A DNA stretch of 64,000 nt from Bacillus sp. ISL-41 (GCF_018613235.1 NZ_JAGGQP010000023.1:1-64000); one strand, 5' to 3'. Counted from the first letter of the stretch, positions 1 to 9,722 are shown. Made by a program: numbers and translations. Notes: generated by a model not told the origin, from the letters alone.

Positions 1-1
1 A

Positions 2-799
2 ACAGGGCCGACAGGACCAACCGGACCAACCGGACCAACCGGACCAACAGGACCAACCGGACCAACGGGACCAACCGGACCAACCGGACCGACGGGACCA
101 ACCGGACCAACGGGACCAACAGGACCAACCGGACCAACCGGACCAACGGGACCAACAGGGCCAACAGGACCAACGGGGCCAACAGGACCGACCGGACCAA
201 CAGGGCCGACAGGGCCGACAGGACCAACGGGACCGACTGGGCCGACAGGACCAACGGGACCAACCGGACCAACCGGACCACAAGGACCAACAGGAGAATG
301 TGATTGTCCAGATATTGGATGTATTTGTACTGAACAAATAAGAGAGCTTTTAGAACAAATTGTAGAAATTAATACTGATGATGACCCAGCTAATGATATT
401 TCGATAAATATTAGGACTGAAAATGACGCTAGTACTGGAGCAGGATTCCCAGTTGAGATCATTGGTAATGGTGCAGTAAGACTTGAAGGTCCAGGAGGTC
501 AACTAGTTGCTATAGTTAATATTTGCGAAATTGTTGCCATTTCACTTCAACAGGGTACGTTTACATCTAACGGATTAGAATTCCTAGTATTACCAGAGCC
601 GGAGCCTCCATTAGATTGTGAAGAGGAATGTGAAGCTGCGATTAGAACAGCACTAAGTTCTATCCCACCAAATCAAGGAATTTCTATTAATGCCGGTGGA
701 ACTACTTTTACTGGTACGGTTGAGGGAGTATTTGTTGGTGCAGTTAATTTAGGTGATGATATAGCAATAGCAACATGTCATATAGGATATATTAGTTAA
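2..799 (+). CDS. Collagen-like surface/exosporium-type protein, 3' part
   Basis: The reading frame is open from the left edge and its start lies outside the window. About 265 residues are visible. The first hundred or so are uninterrupted Gly-Pro-Thr triplets, a collagen triple-helix repeat, encoded by near-identical 9-bp DNA units. A non-collagen C-terminal domain of about 165 residues follows. It opens with a Cys-rich stretch ([14 protein letters not shown]) and contains two similar halves rich in beta-branched residues. GPT-collagens of this kind in Bacillaceae are typically spore-surface (BclA-like) filament proteins whose threonines carry glycans. I do not recognise the C-terminal domain as the BclA C1q-like fold. 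The glycosyltransferase genes just downstream suit a glycosylated surface protein. Role inferred; the collagen repeat is seen directly. Confidence 0.85.
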   Translation, partial: TGPTGPTGPTGPTGPTGPTGPTGPTGPTGPTGPTGPTGPTGPTGPTGPTGPTGPTGPTGPTGPTGPTGPTGPTGPTGPTGPTGPTGPTGPTGPQGPTGECDCPDIGCICTEQIRELLEQIVEINTDDDPANDISINIRTENDASTGAGFPVEIIGNGAVRLEGPGGQLVAIVNICEIVAISLQQGTFTSNGLEFLVLPEPEPPLDCEEECEAAIRTALSSIPPNQGISINAGGTTFTGTVEGVFVGAVNLGDDIAIATCHIGYIS

Positions 800-842
800 G
801 GAGTTTTATTCCAACTAGTAGAGCATGTAAAAGAGGAAATTT

Positions 843-1026
843 GGCTATGTTAAACTTGCGTGATGATTTCTCTCGCTGCTTGCTTCGCTGTCACGGGAGG
901 CCGGCGGCCCCTCCTCTGCCCTATTCACGCCTGTGGGGTCTCCCAGTTCCGTGCCTCCCTCAGGAGTCTCGCGCCTTCCGCTTTAATCAACGTAGTTTTA
1001 AAACAACATTGAGTTTTGACATAGCC
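843..1026 (-). repeat. 184-bp dispersed palindromic element, copy 1
   Basis: A GC-rich block bounded by an 8-bp terminal inverted repeat (GGCTATGT at 843, ACATAGCC ending 1026). It is internally structured and, read on the minus strand, closely matches the element at 15220-15403, which has the same length. It lies between the collagen gene and its terminator. No transposase is present, so a MITE-like or REP-like non-autonomous element is the best description. A short ORF across it is a by-product of the repeat. Confidence 0.8.
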
Positions 1027-1034
1027 AAAAAGTT

Positions 1035-1072
1035 AGAGGGAAGATTTTAATCTTTCCTCTATTTTGTTTTTT
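1035..1072 (+). terminator. Intrinsic terminator of the collagen-like gene
   Basis: A stem of about 11 bp (AGAGGGAAGAT with AATCTTTCCTCT) is followed by a T-rich run. From here to 1356 the DNA is AT-rich and I see no gene or clear promoter. Confidence 0.75.
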
Positions 1073-1356
1073 CTTGATAAACGTTTGTATTTATACAATT
1101 TGAGAGGGAATATTAAATAGATTCATTGTTAGATAGGCTGGTTCAAACGTAGAGCAATTGTCCCATTTAATGATTTTGGGCTCTGTTATTAATTCAAATA
1201 AACCGTGCATATAAAATGAGAATCATAATCCTTAAAGAATTAATAAAAGAAACATTTAATTAGTTAAACATAAATTACATTATACTGGTTTCTTTAAAAT
1301 CAAAATCTCTTACCTCAAAAGGAATATCCTTAATGGTAATTTGGAGGTGTTTGCTA

Positions 1357-3057
1357 TTGTTCCAAAAACTCAGAGCAAATGAATTCAATAAACGGTTATC
1401 ACGTCTTCCTTATGCTAAAAAGCAACACGTAACTCAAGCAAGGAAAAGCAAGAAACAACAGCTCCATATTGTCTATGCAATGACCCTTGTAGCGATTTCG
1501 GGAGGAGTAAAAGTCATACTCGAACACGCAAATAAACTGACCAAAGCAGGAGCTAAAGTAACGTTGGTATCCCATTTCCAGCAGCCGTCATGGTTTCCGA
1601 TTGAAGCCGAATATATCCAGGTTCCATTTGACATTGACCTGGCTAAAGGGATTCCGAATTGTGACGTGATTGTCGCGACTTATTGGGACCATATTCAGGC
1701 ATGCATTGAAACGGGTATTGCCCCTGTTGTTTATTTTGAACAGGGTGATTTCCATCTTTTTGACTATGAAACAATGAATTCCACGCTGGAAAACTTCATT
1801 CACAAGCAATTTGATATCGTTCCATTCGTATACACTGTATCCAATCAAGCGTCGGAGCTAATCGGAGATGTTTATGGGAGAGAAGCAGAGGTTTTCCCGA
1901 ATGCAGTAGATGACAAAATCTTCTCTGCACAGGGGGAAAAGGTGATGGGAGACCGCCCGTATATATTGATGGTTGGCGGTGAGAGCTCCTCGTTTAAGCG
2001 GATACCAGATATTATTGAAGCTTATGAAAAGGTAAAAAAAGAGATGGATATTGACCTTTATTGGATCACTCCAGAACAGCCATCAGACAAGATAAAAACC
2101 AGTGTCGCAAAAGTTTTTGTCAATCCTCCCCAACCAATGATCGGTAATTTATATAGAGGTGCGGATTTGTACGTATGCGGATCCTCTTATGAAAACTTCC
2201 CGTTGCCGCCTTTAGAAGCGATGGCATGTGGATGCCCTGTAGTTACCACTAATAATCGGGGGTCCCTGGAATATGCAGTTCATCAGAAAAATGCGTATAT
2301 ATGCAATATGAAGGACCCAGAGGATATGGCAGTCAAGATTTTAGAGGTTTTAAAAAATGATGAGATAAAAGAAAGTTTAATATCAAATGGATTAACAACG
2401 GCAAAACAGTACCATTGGGATACAATCATCCAGGACATCTACGCATATTATAAACAGATTGCATCTCATGACATAGAGGGTATGGATGATGACTGGGAGA
2501 TAGCTGTCCAGCTTGAGGATTTTATAAAGCCCGGGGATTATGAGAAATTTAAAAAGTTTTTGAGAGTGACGAATGCCGATCTGGTTAAAGTGCCTGTCCT
2601 TCATGAGATAGAGAAAGTACCTCGAATAGCCAGATGGGAAGTAATGGCTCGCCGGAAAAATGGAGAGCAGGGCCTGACAGAGTATTGTTTTTGTCCTGTG
2701 AACGCGGTAAATAAGCTGCAGTTGCTGAATTACTCCGGTTACAGTTCATTTATAGTAAAGGACTATGAAAAAGCACTGGAAGAATTTCAGTCTCAATATG
2801 AACAGGGGAATCCAGAAGAAAAAGCTGTTACAGCCCGATGGATGATCCTGGCTCTCATGAGGCTGCAAAGAAAGCAAGAGGCTAAGAAAAGATTGAAGAA
2901 TTTAAGGAACCTTTATCCTTACAATGCTGATTTTTACTTCCTGGCAAATTTAATCACAGATGAAGAAAATATGAAGGACTCCAATCATGAATATATGAAA
3001 GTACTCGGAGATGCAGCGTCTTATCCGGAATTCTTCTTTGATATTCAAAACTATTAA
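1357..3057 (+). CDS. GT4-family glycosyltransferase with C-terminal helical repeats
   Basis: A retaining GT-B glycosyltransferase expected to transfer a sugar from a nucleotide-sugar donor to a surface glycan or protein. The N-terminal Rossmann half has the GGVKV acceptor-side loop. The donor half has the GT4 EX7E-type signature in [20 protein letters not shown] near residue 290. A C-terminal region of about 180 residues has helical, TPR-like character (residues ~460-560). The start is chosen at TTG 1357 because AGGAGGTG lies 8 nt upstream; the in-frame ATG at 1333 precedes that site and has no RBS. The next gene is a GT2 enzyme in the same direction. Substrate unknown. Confidence 0.85.
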   Translation: MFQKLRANEFNKRLSRLPYAKKQHVTQARKSKKQQLHIVYAMTLVAISGGVKVILEHANKLTKAGAKVTLVSHFQQPSWFPIEAEYIQVPFDIDLAKGIPNCDVIVATYWDHIQACIETGIAPVVYFEQGDFHLFDYETMNSTLENFIHKQFDIVPFVYTVSNQASELIGDVYGREAEVFPNAVDDKIFSAQGEKVMGDRPYILMVGGESSSFKRIPDIIEAYEKVKKEMDIDLYWITPEQPSDKIKTSVAKVFVNPPQPMIGNLYRGADLYVCGSSYENFPLPPLEAMACGCPVVTTNNRGSLEYAVHQKNAYICNMKDPEDMAVKILEVLKNDEIKESLISNGLTTAKQYHWDTIIQDIYAYYKQIASHDIEGMDDDWEIAVQLEDFIKPGDYEKFKKFLRVTNADLVKVPVLHEIEKVPRIARWEVMARRKNGEQGLTEYCFCPVNAVNKLQLLNYSGYSSFIVKDYEKALEEFQSQYEQGNPEEKAVTARWMILALMRLQRKQEAKKRLKNLRNLYPYNADFYFLANLITDEENMKDSNHEYMKVLGDAASYPEFFFDIQNY

Positions 3058-3138
3058 AATGATAGTGCCAATTTTAATAAGCCCTGCAGGATTTGCTCTA
3101 ACCTGCAGGTTCTACTCAATCTATTATGGGGTGTTAAA

Positions 3139-4251
3139 ATGATTAGTGTAATTCTGCCCGTATATAATGGGGAAAAGTTTTTGAAGGATACACTAGAAAG
3201 TTTATTAACTCAAACAGTCAAAGATTTAGAGATTATTATAATAAATGACGGTTCTACGGACCAAAGTGAGCAAGTGGTCAAATCATTCGATGATGAAAGG
3301 ATTCGCTATTTCAAGCAGGAAAATAAGGGGGTGGCCGCCGCTTTTAATGCCGGTCTAACCCACGCTAAGGGTGAGTTCATTACCTTTCATGGTGCTGACG
3401 ATTTATCTTTGCCGAATCGATTTGAACGATTGCTAGAAGGGCTTTGTGATGAAAATATCGGCTATTCCCATTCTGATATGCTGCTGATTAGTGAAACAGG
3501 TCAGCCTTTTGGCTATTGGCAATCCTTTAATATTTCTCCTGATGATATTTATCCCTTTTTTCTAAACGTCGGTACCCCTTTCAATAATGCCAGTATTCTT
3601 TTCAGGAAGGAAGCGGTAGAAGGCATCCTGTACGATGAATCGATTAAAGTGGGTTCTGACACTGATTATATTGTCAAGGTGGCACAGGGTAAATGGGTTC
3701 CTTACCATGTTCCTGAACCATTGTACCTGTACCGAAGGCACCAAACGAATGTTACGAACCAAAAAAGTCAGGAGGTGCTTTCAAGGCATGTCAAATTGAA
3801 TATAACGGATGAACACCTTGAAGCACTTGGTGAATTAAACGCAAGGAGCGAATCAGACTATCAAAAATTATTTGCGGCTAAATTGATTGCAGGGATAGCA
3901 CTTTCAAGACGTTGGATGATGAACGAGGCTTACACATTATTTTACGAAGCCATTCCTTTGATTAAAACGGACCGGGAACGGGTCTTCTATGAAGCGATGA
4001 AGGGGCTGATCGAGAAAGACTACCAGCGGACAGTGAATCATTTTATTAAAATTCAAAAGCGTAATCATTTAGATGAAAACTACCTGGGGGAAGCCTTGCT
4101 TTCCATGAAAAAGTATGACGAAGCGTACCGGCATTTCATGAAGGCTCTCGAAATTGAACCCTCGTATCGTTCACCTATGCAGAACATTAAAGCAGTCGGG
4201 ATGCTGAAAAGCCTGAATGTCATTGATAAACATATGTACAGATATAAATAA
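3139..4251 (+). CDS. GT2-family glycosyltransferase with TPR-like tail
   Basis: An inverting GT-A glycosyltransferase. The N-terminus shows the GT2 pattern ISVILPVYNGEKFLKDTLES, then NDGSTD and a DD pair in GADDLSLPNRF that serves as the metal and nucleotide-binding DxD site. Residues ~290-360 form TPR-like helices (KKYDEAYRHFMKALEIEPSY). GGGGTG lies a few bases before the ATG. It follows the GT4 gene by 81 bp, a gap containing a CCTGCAGG inverted repeat without a T run. It probably works in the same glycan assembly. Acceptor and sugar cannot be told from sequence. Confidence 0.87.
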   Translation: MISVILPVYNGEKFLKDTLESLLTQTVKDLEIIIINDGSTDQSEQVVKSFDDERIRYFKQENKGVAAAFNAGLTHAKGEFITFHGADDLSLPNRFERLLEGLCDENIGYSHSDMLLISETGQPFGYWQSFNISPDDIYPFFLNVGTPFNNASILFRKEAVEGILYDESIKVGSDTDYIVKVAQGKWVPYHVPEPLYLYRRHQTNVTNQKSQEVLSRHVKLNITDEHLEALGELNARSESDYQKLFAAKLIAGIALSRRWMMNEAYTLFYEAIPLIKTDRERVFYEAMKGLIEKDYQRTVNHFIKIQKRNHLDENYLGEALLSMKKYDEAYRHFMKALEIEPSYRSPMQNIKAVGMLKSLNVIDKHMYRYK

Positions 4252-4277
4252 CCCCCAAGTGGTAAGGGGGTTTTTTG
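4250..4277. terminator. Terminator between convergent genes
   Basis: ACCCCC/GGGGGT hairpin followed by TTTTTT. It sits between the convergent GT2 and nucleotide-sugar dehydrogenase genes and may serve the plus-strand gene mainly. Confidence 0.8.
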
Positions 4278-4281
4278 TTGC

Positions 4282-5559
4282 TTATTTTACGCCAATGCCT
4301 TTGTAGGCCATGCCCAGAGCTTCGATTTCTTTTTTATCAAGGACATTCCTTCCATCCAGAACAAGCTTGCAATTGTCAAAGCGTTTGAAGTCATAGCTTT
4401 TAAATTCATCATGGAATGCTTGCAGGATAATGATATCAATTTCTTCTGGCTTTATTTTTGAAAAAGGCATTACACCAAATGAGGTTATCTCCTCGTCGGT
4501 ATATAAAGGGTCTTCCACATAAACAATCGCATTTTTTTGCTTAAGTTCTTTGATGAGCAGCAAAGTCGATGACTTGGTGTGTTCTTTCACATTTTCTCGA
4601 AATGAAAGGCCAAGGATCAGGACTTTCTGCTGCTCCAATGTATGGATTCTTTCCTCAATGCCCTTTACGGCATAAATGGCCATATTATCATTGATCTCTC
4701 TCGATAACGTCACCAGGCCATTTTCCAAACCATTGTTAATAAAGAAGTAAGGATATACAGGAATGCAATGCCCTCCTACACCGATACCTGGTAAATGAAG
4801 ATGGGAAAAAGGTTCGCTGTTGGCGGCTTTGATCACTTCTTTTATATTTACACCTAATTGGTCTGCATAAACGGCCAGTTCATTCACCAATGCGATATTC
4901 ACATCCCGATAAACACTTTCGGCCACCTTGGTGAACTCCGCTGTCTCCAGGCTGCTGACCTGTAAAATATCACAATTTAGAGCGTTCTTATAAAATTCTG
5001 TCGCCAGCTTAAGACTTTTCTCATCAAGTCCGCCAATTACTTTTGGATAAGCTGCCAAATCTTCGATAATTCGATTGGAATAAACCCTTTCCGGACTATA
5101 ACCCAGATAAAAATCCGTTCCCATTGTTAAGCCTGAAATTCCTTCAATTCTTTTGCCAAATCGATTCCTTGTATCACCAGTTGGCAAAGTTGTTTCAAAG
5201 ATGACCAAGGTCCCCTTTTTAATTCCTTTGCCTATTTCTTCAACAGCGGAATCGATATATTGATAGAGTACCTCATCACGGTCATTAATTAAAACGGGCA
5301 CGATGACAATGACGATTTCTGAGTTCGATACAGCTTCTGCTGTGTTAGTGGTGGCCATAAGGGTCTGTTTTTTATGAGCCTCCTGGACCAGGCTTTCCAA
5401 TCCTGGCTCATTGCTAATATGGGAAATCCCTTTATTTACTGTTTCAATTACCTCTTCTTTAACATCCGCTCCAAACACCCGGTAATGCCCGCTGTTTGCA
5501 AAAACGGCAGCAAGTGTCAGGCCGATCTTGCCTAATCCCACAACCGTTATATTTTTCAT
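4282..5559 (-). CDS. UDP-sugar 6-dehydrogenase (WbpA/WecC-type)
   Basis: A UDP-glucose/GDP-mannose dehydrogenase family enzyme that oxidises C6 of a UDP-hexose twice, to the uronic acid, using NAD. The N-terminal NAD fold has GLGKIGLTLA. The catalytic cysteine lies in GVGGHCIPVYPYF near residue 265. The C-terminal UDP-binding domain has SFRENVKEHTKSS and FHDEF. It is 425 aa, normal for the UDP-HexNAc dehydrogenase branch. ATG 5559 is preferred because AAAGGAG sits 8-9 nt upstream; the GTG six bases earlier is too close to it. With the divergently encoded acyltransferase, aminotransferase and oxidoreductase it matches the WbpA step on UDP-GlcNAc. The pathway assignment is inferred. Confidence 0.87.
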   Translation of the reverse strand: MKNITVVGLGKIGLTLAAVFANSGHYRVFGADVKEEVIETVNKGISHISNEPGLESLVQEAHKKQTLMATTNTAEAVSNSEIVIVIVPVLINDRDEVLYQYIDSAVEEIGKGIKKGTLVIFETTLPTGDTRNRFGKRIEGISGLTMGTDFYLGYSPERVYSNRIIEDLAAYPKVIGGLDEKSLKLATEFYKNALNCDILQVSSLETAEFTKVAESVYRDVNIALVNELAVYADQLGVNIKEVIKAANSEPFSHLHLPGIGVGGHCIPVYPYFFINNGLENGLVTLSREINDNMAIYAVKGIEERIHTLEQQKVLILGLSFRENVKEHTKSSTLLLIKELKQKNAIVYVEDPLYTDEEITSFGVMPFSKIKPEEIDIIILQAFHDEFKSYDFKRFDNCKLVLDGRNVLDKKEIEALGMAYKGIGVK

Positions 5560-5806
5560 AATCACAGCTCCTTTGAATGACTTATTGAACCTGGCTGGTT
5601 GCCATCACTTTTTATTTTATGCATACCATGCGGGAGGAGTACTTTTAACTTGCAGGCAATGAAGGCAACTGGATAGAATCCAGTGCCGCAATTAAGAAAA
5701 GGCTCAATAACGTTTAACTTTTTGCAGATATTTTCATAGCTTAATATGAGGATTTTAGTATGAGCAAAAAAGTGATGAAAGTTTGTTTAAGAAAAGAGGG
5801 ATTTAT

Positions 5807-6511
5807 TTGAGTATTCCTGAAAGTGCGGCTATTGGGATGAATGTTGTCATAGAAGACAATGTCCATATCGGAGAAAATGTGACGATAGGCCATAATACGG
5901 TCATATTGGAGGGCACTTATATTGGTGATCACGTAGCAATCGGGTCGAACTGCGTCTTAGGAGTAAAACCAGCAGGCAATAAAAAAATGAGGAAATCGGA
6001 CGGTTTCCAGCAGCCATTGCGAATTCAACCCTATACCCGGATTGGCAGCCTTGTATCGATATATGCAAATACAGAAATACATGAGCATGTTTTTATCGGA
6101 GACCATGCCAGTATCAGGGAAAATTCGTCAATCGGCAGCGGTTCCGTAATTGGCAGAGGTGCGATGGTTGAACTGAATACGAGGATCGGGAAGAATGTCA
6201 CCGTCCAGACGCTTGCGTATGTAACAGGTGACACCATTTTAGAGGACAATGTCTTCCTTGGGCCATGTGTTTCAATGTCCAATGATAAATACATGGGTGC
6301 GAGGGAGTTCGCTTTAAAGGGGCCCCATGTTAAAAATGGGGCAAAAATTGGCAATAACGCTTCACTGCTTCCGGGTATTACCGTGGGAGATCAAGCTATT
6401 GTAGGGGCTGGCTCTGTCGTCATAAAGGATGTTGACGGCCATACCGTTTCTGCAGGAGTGCCTGCAAAAGCAATTACACCCCGAGGGACAGAGGGGGGAG
6501 GAATTTCATGA
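5807..6511 (+). CDS. Hexapeptide-repeat acetyltransferase (WbpD-like)
   Basis: A left-handed beta-helix acyltransferase: hexapeptide turns such as IGENVTIGHNTVI and IGSGSVIGRGAMV run almost end to end, closing with the usual AIVGAGSVVIKDV and SAGVPAK coil. Such enzymes use acetyl-CoA on an amino-sugar nucleotide. TTG 5807 is chosen because AAGAGGG is 6-7 nt upstream and the protein then starts SIPESAAIGMN; a TTG at 5783 lacks a site. The stop overlaps the next start by 4 bp (ATGA). In this cluster it fits N-acetylation of a 3-amino-3-deoxy UDP-uronic acid. At 234 aa it is longer than typical WbpD (about 190 aa), so this role is an inference. Confidence 0.8.
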   Translation: MSIPESAAIGMNVVIEDNVHIGENVTIGHNTVILEGTYIGDHVAIGSNCVLGVKPAGNKKMRKSDGFQQPLRIQPYTRIGSLVSIYANTEIHEHVFIGDHASIRENSSIGSGSVIGRGAMVELNTRIGKNVTVQTLAYVTGDTILEDNVFLGPCVSMSNDKYMGAREFALKGPHVKNGAKIGNNASLLPGITVGDQAIVGAGSVVIKDVDGHTVSAGVPAKAITPRGTEGGGIS

Positions 6512-7614
6512 GGATTCCAATGGTGGATTTATATAAGGAGTATGAACTATATGGCGAACCGATTAAACGGTCTGTACTCCAGGTATTGGAAAGTGGGTCC
6601 TATATCCTGGGTGGGCGGGGAAAGCAATTTGAAGACGAACTTGCCAGGTATCTGGGCTGCCGGTATGCAGCAGGAGTAGCAAATGGGACGGATGCTTTGT
6701 TGCTGGCTCTTGAAGCCCTTGGAATTGGAACAGGCGATGAAGTGATCACGACACCTTTTACCTTTTATGCGACGGGGGAAATGATTGCACGAGCGGGTGC
6801 CGCACCAGTTTTTGTGGATATAGAACCAGATACCTATAATATTGACCCCAATAAAATTGAAGCTGCGATTACGGAAAAAACGAAAGCAATCATCGTCGTC
6901 CATTTGTTCGGAAAAGCCGCAGAAATGGATGCGATCATGAAGGTTGCTTCCGCTCATAATCTTAAAGTCATTGAGGATGCCTGTCAGGCAATAGGGACGG
7001 AGTATCAAGGGGAAAAAGCAGGTACTATTGGAGATATCGGCTGTTTTTCATTTTTTCCGTCAAAAAATCTTGGCGCATTTGGCGATGCTGGAATGACGGT
7101 GACAAATGATAAGGATATAAACGATAAGATATGCCAGCTTCGGAATCATGGAAGCAAGATGAGGTATATCCATTCTTATATAGGAGTCAATAGCAGGCTG
7201 GACGAAATCCAGGCTGCGGTCCTGAGTGAAAAGCTCAAGCTCCTGGATCTGTTTTTGTTTAAGAGGATGGGGGTTGCCAACACTTATACTCGCGAATTAA
7301 AGGGGCTGATGAAGACGCCTCCTTCCCTAAGTGACAAAGAGCATACCTATCATCAGTATTGTATAGAGACCGATAACCGCGATAAACTGTCTTCCTACTT
7401 AAACGATATGGGCATTGCTACTGGAATCTACTATCCTGTCCCGCTTCATTTACAGAAAGCTTTTAGCTATTTGAACTATAAAGAAGGGGATTTTCCTGTT
7501 GCTGAAAATGCAGCAAAAAAAATACTTGCCCTGCCGATTAATCCGACCATGACTGTCTCGGACCAGGAGTTCATTATCTCCGAGATAAAAAAAGTGGCAG
7601 GTGCATCCCAGTGA
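6508..7614 (+). CDS. DegT/DnrJ/EryC1-family sugar aminotransferase (WbpE-like)
   Basis: A PLP-dependent aminotransferase acting on a keto-sugar nucleotide, usually with glutamate as donor. The PLP pocket is visible as GVANGTDALLLAL, VIEDACQAIGTEYQG and the Schiff-base lysine in GCFSFFPSKNLGAFGDAG (near residue 187). Length 368 aa is normal. It overlaps the upstream acyltransferase (ATGA) and the downstream oxidoreductase (GTGA), so the three genes are translationally coupled. WbpE-type 3-amination of UDP-3-keto-GlcNAc uronate is the best fit from context; other keto-sugar substrates remain possible. Confidence 0.88.
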   Translation: MRIPMVDLYKEYELYGEPIKRSVLQVLESGSYILGGRGKQFEDELARYLGCRYAAGVANGTDALLLALEALGIGTGDEVITTPFTFYATGEMIARAGAAPVFVDIEPDTYNIDPNKIEAAITEKTKAIIVVHLFGKAAEMDAIMKVASAHNLKVIEDACQAIGTEYQGEKAGTIGDIGCFSFFPSKNLGAFGDAGMTVTNDKDINDKICQLRNHGSKMRYIHSYIGVNSRLDEIQAAVLSEKLKLLDLFLFKRMGVANTYTRELKGLMKTPPSLSDKEHTYHQYCIETDNRDKLSSYLNDMGIATGIYYPVPLHLQKAFSYLNYKEGDFPVAENAAKKILALPINPTMTVSDQEFIISEIKKVAGASQ

Positions 7615-8558
7615 AACTGATCCGTATAGGTGTTGTTGGGACGGGAAAGATGGGGACGTACCATTGCCATAAATTGAAACAGATGAAAAATGTCGAGTTT
7701 GCAGGGATTTACGATAAGGATCTTGAAAAAGCAAGGGAGATTGCGAGTCAGATAGATGTAAGGGCTTTTGAAAGCTACCAGGATTTATTAAAAAATGTGG
7801 AAGCAGTAGTAATTGCAGCTCCTACAAGGCTCCATTTCGCATTAGTGAAAGAAGCGATTCTAGCAGATAAGCATATATTAGTAGAAAAACCTATCACCGT
7901 TTCCATAGAGGAAGCGAATAACATAAAGAGTCTGCTTAGCAATAAGGAGCTGATCTTCCAGGTAGGCCATATCGAGAGGTTTAATCCTGTCATCCAGCAG
8001 CTATCCAAATGCTTGGACAGAGATAAGATGATCAGCGTTGAAGCGAAACGTTTGGGGCTCTCTAACAGGATTAAGGATAGCGATGTTGTCCTGGATGTGA
8101 TGATACATGATATAGATATCCTTTTAAGCTTAGTGGATAGTCCGATTTCCCGTATTGCTGCCGAGGGGGTCCGCGGCTCAAAAGTAAATCATTTTGATAC
8201 CGTGACAGCCCTGATCTCTTTTGAAAACGGAGTGATCGCTACCCTGACAGCCAGCAATGCCTCTCACGAAAAGGAAAGGACACTAACAATTTTAGAAGAA
8301 GAAAAAGTAATCAGAACAGATTATCTGACAAGAAGGCAAAGAATTGTAAAAAACGGAACAGCTTCAGTAGAACATCCATTTGAAATAGAATCTGAGATTC
8401 TGATTTTGACAACCCCGTTGGCAGATCCGTTGCACCAAGAATTGGAACATTTTGCAGCGTGCATAAGAAATGAAGTCCAGCCGTTGGTTGGCGTGCACCA
8501 AGGGTATGCGGCCGTCGAGGTAGCTCTTGAAATCAAAGGATTACTCGAGAAAAAATAA
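7611..8558 (+). CDS. Gfo/Idh/MocA-family sugar oxidoreductase (WbpB-like)
   Basis: An NAD(P)-dependent sugar dehydrogenase. The N-terminal Rossmann motif is GVVGTGKMGTYHC, and the family signature VEKPITVS follows near residue 95 with its catalytic lysine. The motif GHIERFNP, and later DVMIHDIDI, are typical of the second domain. GTG 7611 overlaps the preceding stop by 4 bp. In the Wbp route this family (WbpB) makes the 3-keto intermediate for the aminotransferase. It is the last gene of the plus-strand trio and is followed by a terminator. Confidence 0.87.
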   Translation: MKLIRIGVVGTGKMGTYHCHKLKQMKNVEFAGIYDKDLEKAREIASQIDVRAFESYQDLLKNVEAVVIAAPTRLHFALVKEAILADKHILVEKPITVSIEEANNIKSLLSNKELIFQVGHIERFNPVIQQLSKCLDRDKMISVEAKRLGLSNRIKDSDVVLDVMIHDIDILLSLVDSPISRIAAEGVRGSKVNHFDTVTALISFENGVIATLTASNASHEKERTLTILEEEKVIRTDYLTRRQRIVKNGTASVEHPFEIESEILILTTPLADPLHQELEHFAACIRNEVQPLVGVHQGYAAVEVALEIKGLLEKK

Positions 8559-8569
8559 CTGTCAGAAAA

Positions 8570-8607
8570 AGTTTTACTTCGAACAAGATGGAAGTAAGGC
8601 TTTTTTG
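8570..8607 (+). terminator. Terminator of the sugar-biosynthesis trio
   Basis: TTACTTC/GAAGTAA stem followed by TTTTTT. Confidence 0.7.
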
Positions 8608-8611
8608 CGTA

Positions 8612-8646
8612 AAAAAAAATCCCCGCATTGGTGAAGAACGGGAATC
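8612..8646 (-). terminator. Terminator of the GT-D gene
   Basis: On the minus strand an ATTCCCG/CGGGGAT stem is followed by a run of about eight T. Confidence 0.7.
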
Positions 8647-8691
8647 CTTACGCTTCTATCGTATAAACCAACCTTTCACTCTTACATTTCA

Positions 8692-9582
8692 CTAGCTTTT
8701 CCTAAGTACGCGGATGCCTTTGATATACCAATCAAGCAAATGTCCAAAATCCAAAGCTACTTTCTTTTGCTTGGCCAGCTCAACACAAATCAGGTTAGCT
8801 GGTATCCCTGCAGAAACAAGAGCGACATCAAATTCATAAGTACTCGCTTGATCAAGTATTTCTTCCACAGAGGAAATACCGGGTACTGGGATGGTGCCAA
8901 CAATGGAATGATAGCCTTTGGCATTCAAAAATACCTTGCCGTCGTTTGCCCGGTTTCCGATCAGAAGGACTCGATAATGACTTAACAGGTGATGGTAGCA
9001 GTTGGTTTCTTCGTTCATTTTGTAATTAATCTGGGAACTTGTGAAGTATGTTTGGTTTAAAGGAAGTTTAATCTCCTTTGCCAGGTTATTGAACAACCGC
9101 TGGTAGGTAGGATATCTTGCTTCTGGAATGCCGACTATATCCGCTTCCTGCAGATTCTCTAGCAAGAGCTGCCTTTTTTCATGATTTGGAACCTTGAAAC
9201 CGCCTAACGCATACTGTAATTTACCATTTTTATTAATCTCTTCTGAAGAAACGAGGATATCGTGGGCCAAAGCAAGGACCTCACCATCGCCTAAACGGAT
9301 GACGCTTAACCCTGTCTTCTCGTCCAAAGCTTTCAGCACTCGGGCATAAACCTCTGCAGGCGTTTTTAAAGAAATGATCTCTTTAGAAAGCTGATTTAAG
9401 CCCGCTTCAATGATGTCCTCAATATTGTACGGGAGATACTGGCCATCCTCCAGATGCTTCTTTACAAGAGCTTCACCGCCTCTATACATTGCTTCTGCAG
9501 CAAGTGTGCCAATATCCCAGGTTCCGGGATACCCCACTTTAAAAATGTTTTCCCATTGCTCTTTCGTAAATGAATAGGCCAA
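8692..9582 (-). CDS. GT-D-fold glycosyltransferase
   Basis: The central motif VIRLGDGEVLAL (residues ~100-110) is the R-x-GDGE signature of the GT-D (DUF1792-type) glycosyltransferases, first described for a streptococcal adhesin-glycosylating enzyme. The rest includes VGIPEARYPTYQR and a C-terminal DVALVSAGIPANL strand. It is 296 aa with no signal peptide. The start is TTG 9582, 8 nt after AAAGGAG; a longer ORF from an ATG at 9600 would place the RBS inside the gene. It lies among other glycan genes and might modify a surface protein such as the collagen-like product. Donor and acceptor unknown. Confidence 0.75.
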   Translation of the reverse strand: MAYSFTKEQWENIFKVGYPGTWDIGTLAAEAMYRGGEALVKKHLEDGQYLPYNIEDIIEAGLNQLSKEIISLKTPAEVYARVLKALDEKTGLSVIRLGDGEVLALAHDILVSSEEINKNGKLQYALGGFKVPNHEKRQLLLENLQEADIVGIPEARYPTYQRLFNNLAKEIKLPLNQTYFTSSQINYKMNEETNCYHHLLSHYRVLLIGNRANDGKVFLNAKGYHSIVGTIPVPGISSVEEILDQASTYEFDVALVSAGIPANLICVELAKQKKVALDFGHLLDWYIKGIRVLRKS

Positions 9583-9722
9583 AGCGCAGTCTCCTTTCAT
9601 ATATGATTCTTAACATTATATTGGTGTGTTGCCGCAAAGGTTCTGTTGAAAGTCCAAACAAGACATTGTGATGCTTCATATGTAAATAGTAAGGTTTTAT
9701 TTTGAAATCCAGGAGGGTTAAA

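Noticed and set aside
841-1050. 69-codon plus-strand ORF
   Set aside because: It lies wholly across the 184-bp repeat, has no RBS, and its frame is open only because of the repeat's composition.
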